A stretch of 64,000 nt of DNA, taken from the NCBI RefSeq assembly GCF_029814825.1, contig NZ_CP122379.1, positions 2,170,001 through 2,234,000 of the forward strand, given 5' to 3'. The notes under the pieces are model-generated. The model saw only the letters and a list, made by a program, of their open reading frames with translations. It made no database searches and was not told the origin of the DNA. How positions within the stretch are numbered: the stretch's first letter is position 1; each line of letters starts with the position of its first letter. Below are positions 27,563-35,772 of this stretch, in pieces. The DNA is from Aequorivita marisscotiae (GTDB lineage Bacteria > Bacteroidota > Bacteroidia > Flavobacteriales > Flavobacteriaceae). Both the position numbers and the translations under genes were made by a program.

Positions 27563-28141
27563 ATGAAAAAGTTCAGTTTTTTGTTTGTTGCCACCATGCT
27601 GCTGTTTTCAATTGGCGCGGAAGCACAGGAAAAATGGTCGTTGGAATTCAGGCCTGGACTTAATTTTACCACTGGTGACGTGGGCAATACCGACACTAAA
27701 ATTGGCTTTGGTTTCGAACTTATGGGAGCCTATAAAATTATGCCCCATTTAGCAGCTTATGCGGGTTGGGGCTTAAACGAGTTCAAAGGTGAGGATAGTT
27801 TTTTATTGGAGGATATTACCTTAAAGGAAATGGGATACACATTCGGTTTTCAAATCATAAAACCTATCGGCACTTCCGCATTTTCTTACTTGGCAAGGGC
27901 TGGAGCGGTTTACAATCATATAGAAATTGAAAATAACAGCGGTAGTTTTGCCGCCGACACTTGCCACGGATTTGGTTGGCAAATTGCTGCAGGAGTAGAT
28001 TATGAGTTTGCTCCCAACCTCGCGCTGCGCCCCATGCTTCGCTACCGTTCGCTTTCTAGGGATATAACGATTGAAAATACTTCAACTGAATTAAAACTGA
28101 ATTATATCTCATTTGGAATTGGTTTGGCTTTGGACTTTTAA
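27563..28141 (+). CDS. Outer-membrane beta-barrel protein
   Basis: A 192-residue protein with a signal peptide (MKKFSFLFVATMLLFSIGAEAQ) followed by alternating amphipathic strands such as WSLEFRPGLNFTTGDVG, GFGFELMGAYKIMPHLAAYAGWG and LRPMLRYRSLSRDI, ending with Phe (GIGLALDF), the usual outer-membrane insertion signal. The size fits an OmpW/OmpX-like 8-strand barrel. The start at 27563 is preferred to an upstream GTG because it begins the signal peptide and lies downstream of the -7 box. It is probably co-transcribed with the DUF6544 gene 27 bp downstream. The passenger or ligand is unknown. Confidence 0.82.
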   Translation: MKKFSFLFVATMLLFSIGAEAQEKWSLEFRPGLNFTTGDVGNTDTKIGFGFELMGAYKIMPHLAAYAGWGLNEFKGEDSFLLEDITLKEMGYTFGFQIIKPIGTSAFSYLARAGAVYNHIEIENNSGSFAADTCHGFGWQIAAGVDYEFAPNLALRPMLRYRSLSRDITIENTSTELKLNYISFGIGLALDF

Positions 28142-28168
28142 GACTGAAATCACGAAAAGTATTTTAAA

Positions 28169-29257
28169 ATGAAAATCGCATTCTTCATTCTTCTTTTACT
28201 CCACGGGCTTATTCATTTGATGGGCTTTTTAAAGGCTTTTGGCTTTGCTGAAATTCCACAATTGTCACAAAATTTCTCAAAACCGCAAGGTCTTTTATGG
28301 CTCGCGGTCGCTTTGACTTTTATAACGATAGGAATTCTATTTCTGTTAAAAAACAATCTTTGGTTTTGGATCGCCGTAGCAACGGTTGTAGTATCTCAGG
28401 TCTTGATTATTGTGAATTGGCAGGACGCCAAATTTGGCACTTTCGCCAATTTGATCGTTCTTATTGTAGCCCTATTGGCAATGGCGAGCTGGAATTTTGA
28501 AAGGGAATTTAAAAAAGATATTTCCCAGTCCTTTAAAAATGTTGGTATTTCCGAAGAAATAATCTCCGAAGCCGATGTTGCCCAACTTCCTATTCCGGTT
28601 CAGAACTACCTGAAATACGTCGGGGCAATCGGTAAACCTAAAATAAAAACTGCGAAAGCCACTTTTAAAGGCGAAATGCGGGAAAAGGGAAAGGATTGGT
28701 TTGCGTTCACTTCGGAACAGTATAATTTTTTTGAAAATCCCACGCGCTTGTTTTTTATGAAAGCCAATTTCAAAGGCTTGCCCACCCAGGGTTACCATCG
28801 GTATAAAGAGGGAAAGGCATCGATGCTCATAAAACTGCTGTCCGTTTTTCCTGTGGTAAATATCGCGGAACCCGAAATGTTCAAGACCGAGACCGTCACT
28901 TTTTTTAACGATATGTGCCTTTTTACGCCAGCAGCCTTGACTGATAAAAGGATCGATTGGCACACCTTGGATAATAATTCGGTAAAGGCTGTTTTCCATA
29001 ATGGAGAAGTTTCAGTATCGGCGATTTTGAAATTCGACGAGAGTGGGCGATTGATCAATTTTATTTCGGAAGACAGGGTGGATGTGAATTCCAACCAAAA
29101 CGTCCCGTTTTCAACCCCCGTTACCGAATACGGTACGGTCAATGGCTATAAACTGCCCGTTGCTGCCGATGCCGTTTGGCACTTTCCCGAAGGCGATTTT
29201 GTTTACGGAAAGTTTTATTTACAGGATGTTCAGTACAATTTGAAAATTTCAGATTAG
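28169..29257 (+). CDS. DUF6544-like membrane protein
   Basis: A 362-residue protein whose first ~110 residues contain three or four hydrophobic helices (FFILLLLHGLIHLMGFLKAF, LLWLAVALTFITIGILFLL, IVLIVALLAMAS). The soluble C-terminal ~250 residues (VPVQNYLKYVGAIGKPKIKTAKATFKGEMRE ... EYGTVNGYKLPVAADAVWHFPEGDFVYGKF) match what I recall of the DUF6544 family. The beta-rich part resembles lipid- or lipoprotein-binding folds, but no function is established. It sits in a small operon with an outer-membrane barrel and a small membrane protein under the Crp/Fnr-type promoter. Confidence 0.65.
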   Translation: MKIAFFILLLLHGLIHLMGFLKAFGFAEIPQLSQNFSKPQGLLWLAVALTFITIGILFLLKNNLWFWIAVATVVVSQVLIIVNWQDAKFGTFANLIVLIVALLAMASWNFEREFKKDISQSFKNVGISEEIISEADVAQLPIPVQNYLKYVGAIGKPKIKTAKATFKGEMREKGKDWFAFTSEQYNFFENPTRLFFMKANFKGLPTQGYHRYKEGKASMLIKLLSVFPVVNIAEPEMFKTETVTFFNDMCLFTPAALTDKRIDWHTLDNNSVKAVFHNGEVSVSAILKFDESGRLINFISEDRVDVNSNQNVPFSTPVTEYGTVNGYKLPVAADAVWHFPEGDFVYGKFYLQDVQYNLKISD

Positions 29258-29261
29258 GAAA

Positions 29262-29606
29262 ATGGCCTATTCAAAAAACAAGAAACTGCTGTTTATAAAA
29301 AGCCTCCACACGGTTATTTGGCTGTTTTTTAATGTGGTGATTTTCTATCTTTTATACGCCGCCATCGTCAATAAAATTGACAAATGGGTCTGGATCTGCA
29401 TAGCCATTGTTTTGTTGGAAGGCTTGGTTTTGCTGGCTTTTAGAATGTTTTGTCCGCTTACGGTTATTGCCCGAAAGTACTCTGACTCCTCCAAGGCCAA
29501 CTTCGATATTTTCCTTCCCAATTGGTTGGCGAAATACAATAAATTGATTTATACTACCATTTTTGGTATTGCGGTGATTATTGTAATTTATAGATGTGTC
29601 GCTTAA
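29262..29606 (+). CDS. Small integral membrane protein, unknown (DUF2784-like)
   Basis: A 114-residue protein with three hydrophobic helices (VIWLFFNVVIFYLLYAAIV, WVWICIAIVLLEGLVLLAF, LIYTTIFGIAVIIVIYRC) and an FCPLTVIARKY loop between helices two and three that recalls DUF2784. It begins 4 bp after the DUF6544 gene, so it is part of that operon. No function is known. The lack of a signal peptide and of charged catalytic residues in the helices gives no further clue. Confidence 0.7.
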   Translation: MAYSKNKKLLFIKSLHTVIWLFFNVVIFYLLYAAIVNKIDKWVWICIAIVLLEGLVLLAFRMFCPLTVIARKYSDSSKANFDIFLPNWLAKYNKLIYTTIFGIAVIIVIYRCVA

Positions 29607-29688
29607 GTTGTGCAATTGCGAATATTTCACAGGTATATAATTGCAATTTCTCTCCACCTTTCAGATATTTACAAAAAGAACAGATGCT

Positions 29689-30453
29689 ATGAAAATAATC
29701 TCGTGGAACATCAACGGCGTAAGGGCGATAACCAAAAAGGATTTCTTTGACGATTTTTCAACCATGGACCCAGATATTATCTGCTTTCAGGAAACCAAGG
29801 CCCAAGATGACGAGGTAAAAACGGCCTTGTCTAAAATTACCCACTATCACCAATATTACAATTCGGCAGCGCGGAAAGGTTATTCGGGCGTTGCGGTCTT
29901 GAGCAAAAAGGAACCCTTGGCAGTTACGTACGATATGGGCGTTGCGGAACACGACAACGAAGGCCGGGTAATCTGTTTGGAATTTGAGGCTTTCTTTTTG
30001 GTCAATGTATATGTTCCCAATTCCGGTCAACAACTGGAAAGGCTGGATTATAGAAAGACTTGGGATGACGACTTCCGAAGCTATCTCATTAACTTGAAAA
30101 AATCAAAGCCTGTAATTCTTTGCGGCGATTTAAATGTTGCCCACCGTCCCATCGACCTTAAAAATGACAAGGCCAATTACAACAAAACGGCAGGCTATAC
30201 CCAAATTGAAATTGACGGAATGGACAACTTGCTCAACGCAGGTTTTGTGGATACCTATCGGCATTTCCATCCTGATAGCGTAGCCTACACCTACTGGAGC
30301 TATCGGTTTAAGGCTCGGGAGCGCAATAGTGGGTGGCGCATAGATTACTTTTTGGTAAGTGAACCCTTGCTCGAAAAAATAATAAATGTAGCGATATTAT
30401 CGGAATATTATGGCTCCGATCACTGCCCAATCCAACTTGAAATTGAATTGTAG
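29689..30453 (+). CDS. xth: Exodeoxyribonuclease III / AP endonuclease
   Basis: A 254-residue endonuclease/exonuclease/phosphatase-fold enzyme for base-excision repair, cutting DNA at abasic sites. All motifs are visible: MKIISWNINGVRA, FQETKAQ (metal-binding Glu), NVYVPNSGQ, LCGDLNVAHRPID (catalytic Asp/Asn), WRIDYFLVS and the terminal GSDHCPI with the catalytic His. The start at 29689 is chosen because the longer 29641 form adds residues without similarity to the family. Its stop is immediately adjacent to the stop of the convergent patatin gene, with no room for a terminator between them. Confidence 0.95.
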   Translation: MKIISWNINGVRAITKKDFFDDFSTMDPDIICFQETKAQDDEVKTALSKITHYHQYYNSAARKGYSGVAVLSKKEPLAVTYDMGVAEHDNEGRVICLEFEAFFLVNVYVPNSGQQLERLDYRKTWDDDFRSYLINLKKSKPVILCGDLNVAHRPIDLKNDKANYNKTAGYTQIEIDGMDNLLNAGFVDTYRHFHPDSVAYTYWSYRFKARERNSGWRIDYFLVSEPLLEKIINVAILSEYYGSDHCPIQLEIEL

Positions 30454-31224
30454 TCAATTCTTAAATAGGTTTTCGTTTTCCTTTAAAGCGGCCATCGCTT
30501 CAGAATACCCCATTTCAAAAATAGCATCTGTATTGCTCATACCGAATATGGCAAAGCCTCCCACATCTTTGGGCGCAATAACCAAATCGCATTCGGGGAA
30601 TTTTCTTATAGAATCTGAAACCGCCCTAATTTTAAGCGCCCTATCGGCAACATTATAGGAATGGTTCAAATCCTTGATGCTGATTTTCTGTAGGGAGTTG
30701 ATATACACCCCAATAATTGTATCACAGTGTTGCTTTAGCGGCTCCACGGGAAAGTTATTCAGTATTCCCCCATCTATATAGTACGAACCATTAATCTCGG
30801 TTGGGGTAAAAACGCCCGGAAAGGAAGCGGAAGCTATAACCGGTTTTATAAGCTGCCCTTTGCTGAAAATCTTTAAATTTCCCGAAATCACATTGGTCGC
30901 GGTTATAAAGAGCGATTTTTCAAGGGCGTCAAAATTATCCCTCGGGAAAAACACTTTTAGGTCGTCATAAAACTTTTCGGTATCCAAAAACCCCGGTTTG
31001 TTAAAGGCGAATCTTTTGGTGGTAAAAATTGAAACGGTTTTAAAGAATTTTAATATTTCAGACCAATGGACCCCCGCCGAATATAACGCCCCCACAATGG
31101 CGCCCACACTGGTGCCCGAAACGTGGGTGGGTGAAATGCCGTGCTCCTCCAATGCCTTTAATACCCCGATATGCGCGGCGCCCCTTGCTCCGCCACCGGA
31201 AAGGACTAAACCAAGATTCGTCAT
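30454..31224 (-). CDS. Patatin-like phospholipase
   Basis: A 256-residue serine acyl hydrolase expected to release fatty acids from phospholipids. The oxyanion hole is in LSGGGARGAAHIG, the nucleophile Ser is in VSGTSVGAIVGALYSAG (GxSxG), and the dyad Asp is in YYIDGGILNNFP (DG[G/A]). There is no signal peptide, so it acts in the cytoplasm or at the inner-membrane face. It is of the short RssA/YjjU type without an outer-membrane barrel. The start at 31224 (MTNLGLVLSGGG) is preferred to 31245. It is divergent from the Mla operon and convergent with xth. Confidence 0.93.
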   Translation of the reverse strand: MTNLGLVLSGGGARGAAHIGVLKALEEHGISPTHVSGTSVGAIVGALYSAGVHWSEILKFFKTVSIFTTKRFAFNKPGFLDTEKFYDDLKVFFPRDNFDALEKSLFITATNVISGNLKIFSKGQLIKPVIASASFPGVFTPTEINGSYYIDGGILNNFPVEPLKQHCDTIIGVYINSLQKISIKDLNHSYNVADRALKIRAVSDSIRKFPECDLVIAPKDVGGFAIFGMSNTDAIFEMGYSEAMAALKENENLFKN

Positions 31225-31371
31225 TGTTCTAAATTTTGATAACAAAATTGTAAAAATTAAAGCAAATAAACCCTGACCAAAATCATAATCGAGCTCAAAA
31301 TTGATAGTTAAATTTGGATGGTATCTGTTTGCTAAGAATAAGATTTTGAATCTGTTAATTAAATTTATTGC

Positions 31372-31414
31372 TGATGTTTGTCATAGTTATTCCCTATTCG
31401 TAGGATTATCTTTG
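31372..31414 (+). promoter_or_regulatory. Crp/Fnr-type site plus -7 box, Mla operon promoter
   Basis: TGATGTTTGTCA (31372-31383), a 23-bp gap, then TATCTTTG (31407-31414), a perfect TAnnTTTG box; the permease ATG follows after 16 bp. No TTTG element lies at the usual -33 spacing, which fits an activator-dependent promoter with the activator centred near -41. Confidence 0.8.
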
Positions 31415-31430
31415 ATTTTCCCTGTTGTAT

Positions 31431-32213
31431 ATGAAAAAAGAAAACTCCCTTATAACCCGCACAAAATCGTTTTTCGCTGAAATAGGCGATATGACCTTAT
31501 TTGCCGGACGTTTTTTTCGGGAATTGTTCAGTCCGCCATTTGAATTTAGGGAATTGATACGTCAATGCTACAATATGGGCATTCGCTCCCTGTTTTTGGT
31601 AATGGTGACGGGTTTTATTTTGGGCTTGGTCTTTACGCTTCAATCGCGCCCCACTTTGACCGATCTTGGCGCGGCCTCGTGGATGCCATCCATGATCAGT
31701 ATTTCCATAGTGCGGGAAATCGGCCCGGTAATAATCGCCTTGATCTGCGCGGGAAGGATTGGCTCCGGAATTGGTGCGGAACTCGGCTCCATGCGTGTAA
31801 CCGAGCAGATAGACGCAATGGAGGTCTCGGGCACCAATCCGTTCAAATATTTGGTGGTTACCAGAATATTGGCGGTTACCTTAATGTTGCCCTTGCTCGT
31901 AATTGCGGGAGATACCGTCGCATTATTCGGATCTGCGATAATCGAGAATTTAAAGGGAGATGTTTCCTATACGCTCTATTTTAATAAGGTTTTTGATGCC
32001 TTAAGCTTTAGCGATGTGCTTCCCGCAACCGTTAAGACCGTATTCTTTGGTTTTGCCATCGGCCTGGTGGGTACCTACAAAGGCTACAATTGTTCCAAAG
32101 GTACCGTGGGGGTAGGGGAAGCCTCAAATTCAGCGGTGGTTTATTCCTCTATGTTATTGTTTATAATAGATTTTATTGCCGTATTTGTTTCGGATATATT
32201 TTTTGAAGTTTAA
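31431..32213 (+). CDS. MlaE-like ABC transporter permease
   Basis: A 260-residue inner-membrane permease of the MlaE family for phospholipid (or related lipid) transport between inner and outer membranes. Family marks are the five to six hydrophobic segments, the REIGPVIIALICAGRIGSGIGAELGSMRVTEQIDAMEV signature in the middle, and the final helices with GKG-type turn TYKGYNCSKGTVGVGEASNSAVV. The start at 31431 replaces an upstream TTG because it follows the promoter box. The stop abuts the ATPase gene start. Together with the next two genes it forms an MlaE-MlaF-MlaD set. Confidence 0.92.
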   Translation: MKKENSLITRTKSFFAEIGDMTLFAGRFFRELFSPPFEFRELIRQCYNMGIRSLFLVMVTGFILGLVFTLQSRPTLTDLGAASWMPSMISISIVREIGPVIIALICAGRIGSGIGAELGSMRVTEQIDAMEVSGTNPFKYLVVTRILAVTLMLPLLVIAGDTVALFGSAIIENLKGDVSYTLYFNKVFDALSFSDVLPATVKTVFFGFAIGLVGTYKGYNCSKGTVGVGEASNSAVVYSSMLLFIIDFIAVFVSDIFFEV

Positions 32214-32963
32214 ATGAAAAAAGAAAACCAAACCCCAGTCCTTGAGTTAAAAGATATCCACAAGAGCTTTGGCGAAAACCATGTGCTCAAAGGTTTCAAT
32301 CTTCAACTTTTTGAAGGGGAAAATCTGGTGATTATGGGCAAATCTGGGTCGGGGAAATCGGTTATGGTCAAGTGTATTGTGGGCTTGATCCAGCCCGATA
32401 GCGGAAGCATTACCATTAACGGTCACGACATAATCACCATGGGCCAAAGGGAACTGGATTTTCTGCGGACGCAAATCGGTTTCCTCTTCCAGGGCAGTGC
32501 TTTGTACGATTCTATGACCGTTCGGGAAAACTTGGAGTTTCCATTGCGAAGACACAAAGATAAAATTGAGGATTTCAAAAGTACGGAACAATCCGTACAT
32601 GATGCGCTAAAAAGCGTGGGACTGCTGCACACAATCGATTTGATGCCTTCCGAACTTTCCGGTGGAATGCAACGTAGGGTAGCACTGGCACGGGCGTTAA
32701 TTTTAAAGCCGAAAATAATAATGTACGATGAGCCCACAACGGGCTTGGACCCTATTACGGCAAACGAGATTATCCAGCTTATGCGAAGCATCCAAAAGGA
32801 GTATAACACCTCCTCCCTCATTATCACGCACGATGTGGATTGCGCAAGGGTAATATCGAATAGAATAATATTACTGGTAGATGGAATCAACTATGCCGAG
32901 GGCACTTATGATGACCTGTCAAATTCCAGCGATCCCCAAACCCGGGCATTCTTTAAAAACTAA
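32214..32963 (+). CDS. MlaF-like ABC transporter ATP-binding protein
   Basis: A 249-residue ATPase that powers the lipid permease. It has the Walker A MGKSGSGKSVMVK, the Q-loop FLFQGSALYDSMTV, the signature LSGGMQRRVALARAL, Walker B IIMYDEPTTGLDP and the switch His in IITHDVD. The FQ-SALYDSMTVRENL stretch is typical of MlaF. It begins directly after the MlaE stop and lies 5 bp before the MCE gene, so the three are one operon. Confidence 0.95.
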   Translation: MKKENQTPVLELKDIHKSFGENHVLKGFNLQLFEGENLVIMGKSGSGKSVMVKCIVGLIQPDSGSITINGHDIITMGQRELDFLRTQIGFLFQGSALYDSMTVRENLEFPLRRHKDKIEDFKSTEQSVHDALKSVGLLHTIDLMPSELSGGMQRRVALARALILKPKIIMYDEPTTGLDPITANEIIQLMRSIQKEYNTSSLIITHDVDCARVISNRIILLVDGINYAEGTYDDLSNSSDPQTRAFFKN

Positions 32964-32968
32964 AAATT

Positions 32969-33955
32969 ATGGCTAAATCAACTTCCCAAAAAATAAAAGT
33001 CGGCCTTTTCGTAGTGGTGGGCACCGCCATTCTTATTGCGGCGCTCTATTCCATCGGTAACCGACAGCATATTTTCAGCAAAAACATTGAGCTCTACGCT
33101 ACCTTTGGGAACGTAAATGGTTTGATTATAGGCAACAACGTGCGTTACTCCGGTATAAACGTGGGCACCGTAAGCAAGATTGAAATGATCGAGGAGGGAA
33201 GCATCACCATCCAAATGATGATTGAGGAAAAAACGGCAAGATTCATTAAAACCGATGCCATTGCTTCCATCGGTTCCGATGGCTTGGTGGGAAGCATGGT
33301 CGTGAACATTATTCCGGGGAAAGTTGCCACTGCCAAACCCGTAATTTCCGGCGATACCATCCAGTCTTACAGCAAGATTGGCGCCGACGATATGCTCTCC
33401 ACCCTGAACACGACCAATGAAAACGCCGCCTTGCTCACCGCCGATCTGCTTAAGATTACCAATAAAATCCTTGAGGGCAAAGGCACTTTGGGCGCTTTGG
33501 TAACCGATACCTTGTTGGCCCAGGATTTAAGGCAGACGGTAATTGAACTCAAACAAACGGCTGCGGGTACTTCCACGGCGGTTTCGCGCATCAACGCCCT
33601 TATTTCAAAAGTCAATTATGATGAAAGTGCCGCGGGCGTGCTTTTGAGCGATACGGTTTCTGCCAACCAAATAAGGGGCGTATTTAGCAATCTTGAAAAA
33701 TCGAGCGAGGACATTAATGAAATAAGCCAAAATCTCGATGCCTATCTCTCCGAAATAAAATCGGGAAAAGGTGCTTTGAATTACATCACGCAGGATGAGG
33801 TTTTGGTCAAGAATATCGATTCCACGATGCTTGATATAAAGGAAGCTGCAGAGAAATTGAACGAAAATATGGAGGCGCTGCGGCACAATTTCCTTTTCCG
33901 TGGCTATTTCAGAAAACTGGAGCGACAGGAAAGGCGGGAAGCCAGGAAAAATTAA
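32969..33955 (+). CDS. MlaD-like MCE domain protein
   Basis: A 328-residue periplasmic lipid-binding subunit anchored by one N-terminal helix (IKVGLFVVVGTAILIAALYSIG). The MCE domain (~35-120) is clear: YATFGNVNGLIIGNNVRYSGINVGTVSKIEM and TDAIASIGSDGLVGSMVVNIIPG. The remaining ~190 residues are helical and coiled-coil-like (KQTAAGTSTAVSRINALISKV), as expected for MCE proteins that form a tube or extended needle. The very C-terminus is basic. It closes the lipid-transport operon just upstream of the Crp/Fnr regulator. Confidence 0.93.
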   Translation: MAKSTSQKIKVGLFVVVGTAILIAALYSIGNRQHIFSKNIELYATFGNVNGLIIGNNVRYSGINVGTVSKIEMIEEGSITIQMMIEEKTARFIKTDAIASIGSDGLVGSMVVNIIPGKVATAKPVISGDTIQSYSKIGADDMLSTLNTTNENAALLTADLLKITNKILEGKGTLGALVTDTLLAQDLRQTVIELKQTAAGTSTAVSRINALISKVNYDESAAGVLLSDTVSANQIRGVFSNLEKSSEDINEISQNLDAYLSEIKSGKGALNYITQDEVLVKNIDSTMLDIKEAAEKLNENMEALRHNFLFRGYFRKLERQERREARKN

Positions 33956-34008
33956 TTTTAAAATCGGTATTTTCGTAAGTCAAAAAAAACCAACCAAACA
34001 AAGTGATA

Positions 34009-34641
34009 ATGCTCGATAATTTAAAGGAAAACTTCTCCCATATTTTTGAGGACGCCCTAATTGAAGAAATTGGCCAAGTAGGTGTTTTAAAGGAAGTAAA
34101 GGAAGGCGAAAAGGTAATTGAGATTGGCGATTACGTCCGCTCCATGCCCTTGCTCCTCAAGGGGGCCATAAAAATTTTAAGGGAAGACGACGACGGCGAT
34201 GAACTGCTTCTCTATTTTTTGGAGCGCGGCGATACCTGCGCCATGACCCTAACCTGCTGTTTGGGACAGACCAAAAGCGAGATCCGCGCCATCGCAGAGC
34301 TCGACACCACGTTGATAATGATACCCATCCAAAAAATGGAGGAGTGGACGGGCAAGTATAAAAGTTGGCGCAACTTCGTCTTTCAAAGTTACCACGGCCG
34401 CCTTACCGAAATGCTCGAAACCATTGACAGCATTGCATTTTACAATATGGACGAGCGCTTGGTGAAATACCTTCAAAACAAAAAAAAGGTAACCAATGAT
34501 TCCCTGATCAATTCCACGCATCAGGAGATTGCGTATGAGCTTCACACCTCGCGCGTGGTGGTGTCGCGTTTGTTGAAGAAGTTGGAATCCATGGGGAAAA
34601 TCGAGCTTAACCGAAATAGTATTAAAATAATCGCACTTTAG
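34009..34641 (+). CDS. Crp/Fnr family transcriptional regulator with Cys cluster
   Basis: A 210-residue activator with an N-terminal cyclic-nucleotide-type beta-roll (~25-120) and a C-terminal winged helix (STHQEIAYELHTSRVVVSRLLKKLESMGKIEL). The region GDTCAMTLTCCLGQ brings Cys77, Cys83 and Cys84 together; the N-terminal four-Cys cluster of E. coli FNR is absent, and residues that would bind cAMP are not evident. The Cys trio could sense redox, oxygen or metal, which is an inference. The start at 34009 is chosen over an upstream GTG at 34003. It lies 53 bp after the MCE gene. It is the obvious candidate to bind the TGAY-N4-RTCA sites found at five promoters around it. Confidence 0.93.
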   Translation: MLDNLKENFSHIFEDALIEEIGQVGVLKEVKEGEKVIEIGDYVRSMPLLLKGAIKILREDDDGDELLLYFLERGDTCAMTLTCCLGQTKSEIRAIAELDTTLIMIPIQKMEEWTGKYKSWRNFVFQSYHGRLTEMLETIDSIAFYNMDERLVKYLQNKKKVTNDSLINSTHQEIAYELHTSRVVVSRLLKKLESMGKIELNRNSIKIIAL

Positions 34642-34673
34642 TTTTAAGATGACATATTTAAACCGTTGAAGTG

Positions 34674-34716
34674 TAACTTTTGTTACTGTCAAGCGTGAAG
34701 TTTCCCTTTATTTTTG
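34674..34716 (+). promoter_or_regulatory. Crp/Fnr-type site variant plus -7 box, di-heme cytochrome promoter
   Basis: TAACTTTTGTTA (34674-34685, within GTAAC-N4-GTTAC), a 23-bp gap, then TATTTTTG (34709-34716). The half-site differs (TAAC instead of TGAY) but position and spacing are the same as in the other four promoters. The start codon is at 34744. Confidence 0.7.
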
Positions 34717-34743
34717 AAGTGTCCACAACTTTATACTCAAAAT

Positions 34744-35769
34744 ATGAAACTTTTAGTCACATTATTTTTGATCAGTTTATTCACTTCCTGCAATACCAAT
34801 ACTCGTAAGGAATATTTGGCGATTGCCGAAAATGCAGAAAACTTAATACTTACAAGCCCTCAAGAACATCCCGGCAAGAAGCTGATGGAAAACAATTGCT
34901 ACGTTTGCCACAATCCAAAAACTGCCGAAGATGCAATGATTGCCCCACCGATGGTAGCCGTAAAGATGCATTATATTTCTGAGGAAACTTCAAAGGAAGA
35001 ATTTATTGAGGCAATGGTGGCGTGGGCCAAGAATCCTTCCGAAGAAAAATCAAAAATGCCGGGCGCGGTCAAGAAATTTGGCTTAATGCCCTATCAATTC
35101 TATCCGGAGGAAACTATCAAACAAATTGCAGATTATATGTTTGATAACGATATAGAAGAGCCCGAATGGTTTGACGCCCACTACAAGCAAATGCACGGCG
35201 ACAGACCACAGATGAAGGGCCGAATTGGTCGCGGAATGGGAAATGGTAAAGGGATGGGTAAAAACCAAAATACAAATGCTCAACCTTTCGTAAAGGAACG
35301 CGGCATGCAAATGGCACAGACCACGAAGGCCGAATTGGGGAAAAATCTGATGGGCCAGATCCAGAAAAACGGGGTTATTGCCGCTTTGGACTTTTGTAAT
35401 GTTCAGGCTATGCCAATATCGGACAGTATGGCTACCGTCCATAAGGCCCAAATAAAACGCGTTACCGATAAACCGAGAAACCCACAAAACAAGGCCAATG
35501 CCGCAGAACTGCAATATCTGGAAAACTTCAAAAAGCAAGTGGCTGCCGGAGACGAGGTAAACCCGATTGTGGTGGATATGGGCAGGGAAACAGAATTTTA
35601 TTACCCCATCGTTACCAATTCCGTGTGCTTAAAATGCCACGGCACGCCCGGAAAGGAACTGGAAACGCTCACCTTGTCCAAAATACAGGAGTTGTACCCA
35701 ATGGATAAGGCAACCGGTTACGGCGAAAATGAAGTGCGCGGCATTTGGAGTATCCGTTTTGAAAATTAG
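34744..35769 (+). CDS. Di-heme cytochrome c lipoprotein with DUF3365 domain
   Basis: A 341-residue lipoprotein (lipobox FTSC) with two c-type heme motifs: NNCYVCH (Cys52, Cys55, His56) and SVCLKCH (Cys295, Cys298, His299). The first lies in a class-I cytochrome-like domain (~40-135) with a possible Met ligand in SKMPG. The second sits in the C-terminal DUF3365 (Tll0287-like) domain, whose relatives bind heme as redox or gas sensors. The middle (~150-190) is Gly/Met/Lys-rich (RGMGNGKGMGKN). An electron-transfer or redox-sensing role in the periplasm is inferred. The start at 34744 is preferred to 34714 because it begins the signal peptide. The promoter carries a Crp/Fnr-like site. Confidence 0.87.
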   Translation: MKLLVTLFLISLFTSCNTNTRKEYLAIAENAENLILTSPQEHPGKKLMENNCYVCHNPKTAEDAMIAPPMVAVKMHYISEETSKEEFIEAMVAWAKNPSEEKSKMPGAVKKFGLMPYQFYPEETIKQIADYMFDNDIEEPEWFDAHYKQMHGDRPQMKGRIGRGMGNGKGMGKNQNTNAQPFVKERGMQMAQTTKAELGKNLMGQIQKNGVIAALDFCNVQAMPISDSMATVHKAQIKRVTDKPRNPQNKANAAELQYLENFKKQVAAGDEVNPIVVDMGRETEFYYPIVTNSVCLKCHGTPGKELETLTLSKIQELYPMDKATGYGENEVRGIWSIRFEN

Positions 35770-35772
35770 CAT

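Noticed and set aside
34666..34692. Inverted repeat after the Crp/Fnr gene as a terminator
   Set aside because: There is no T run, and its core GTAAC-N4-GTTAC lies at the same spacing from a TAnnTTTG box as the Crp/Fnr-type sites, so an operator is more likely.
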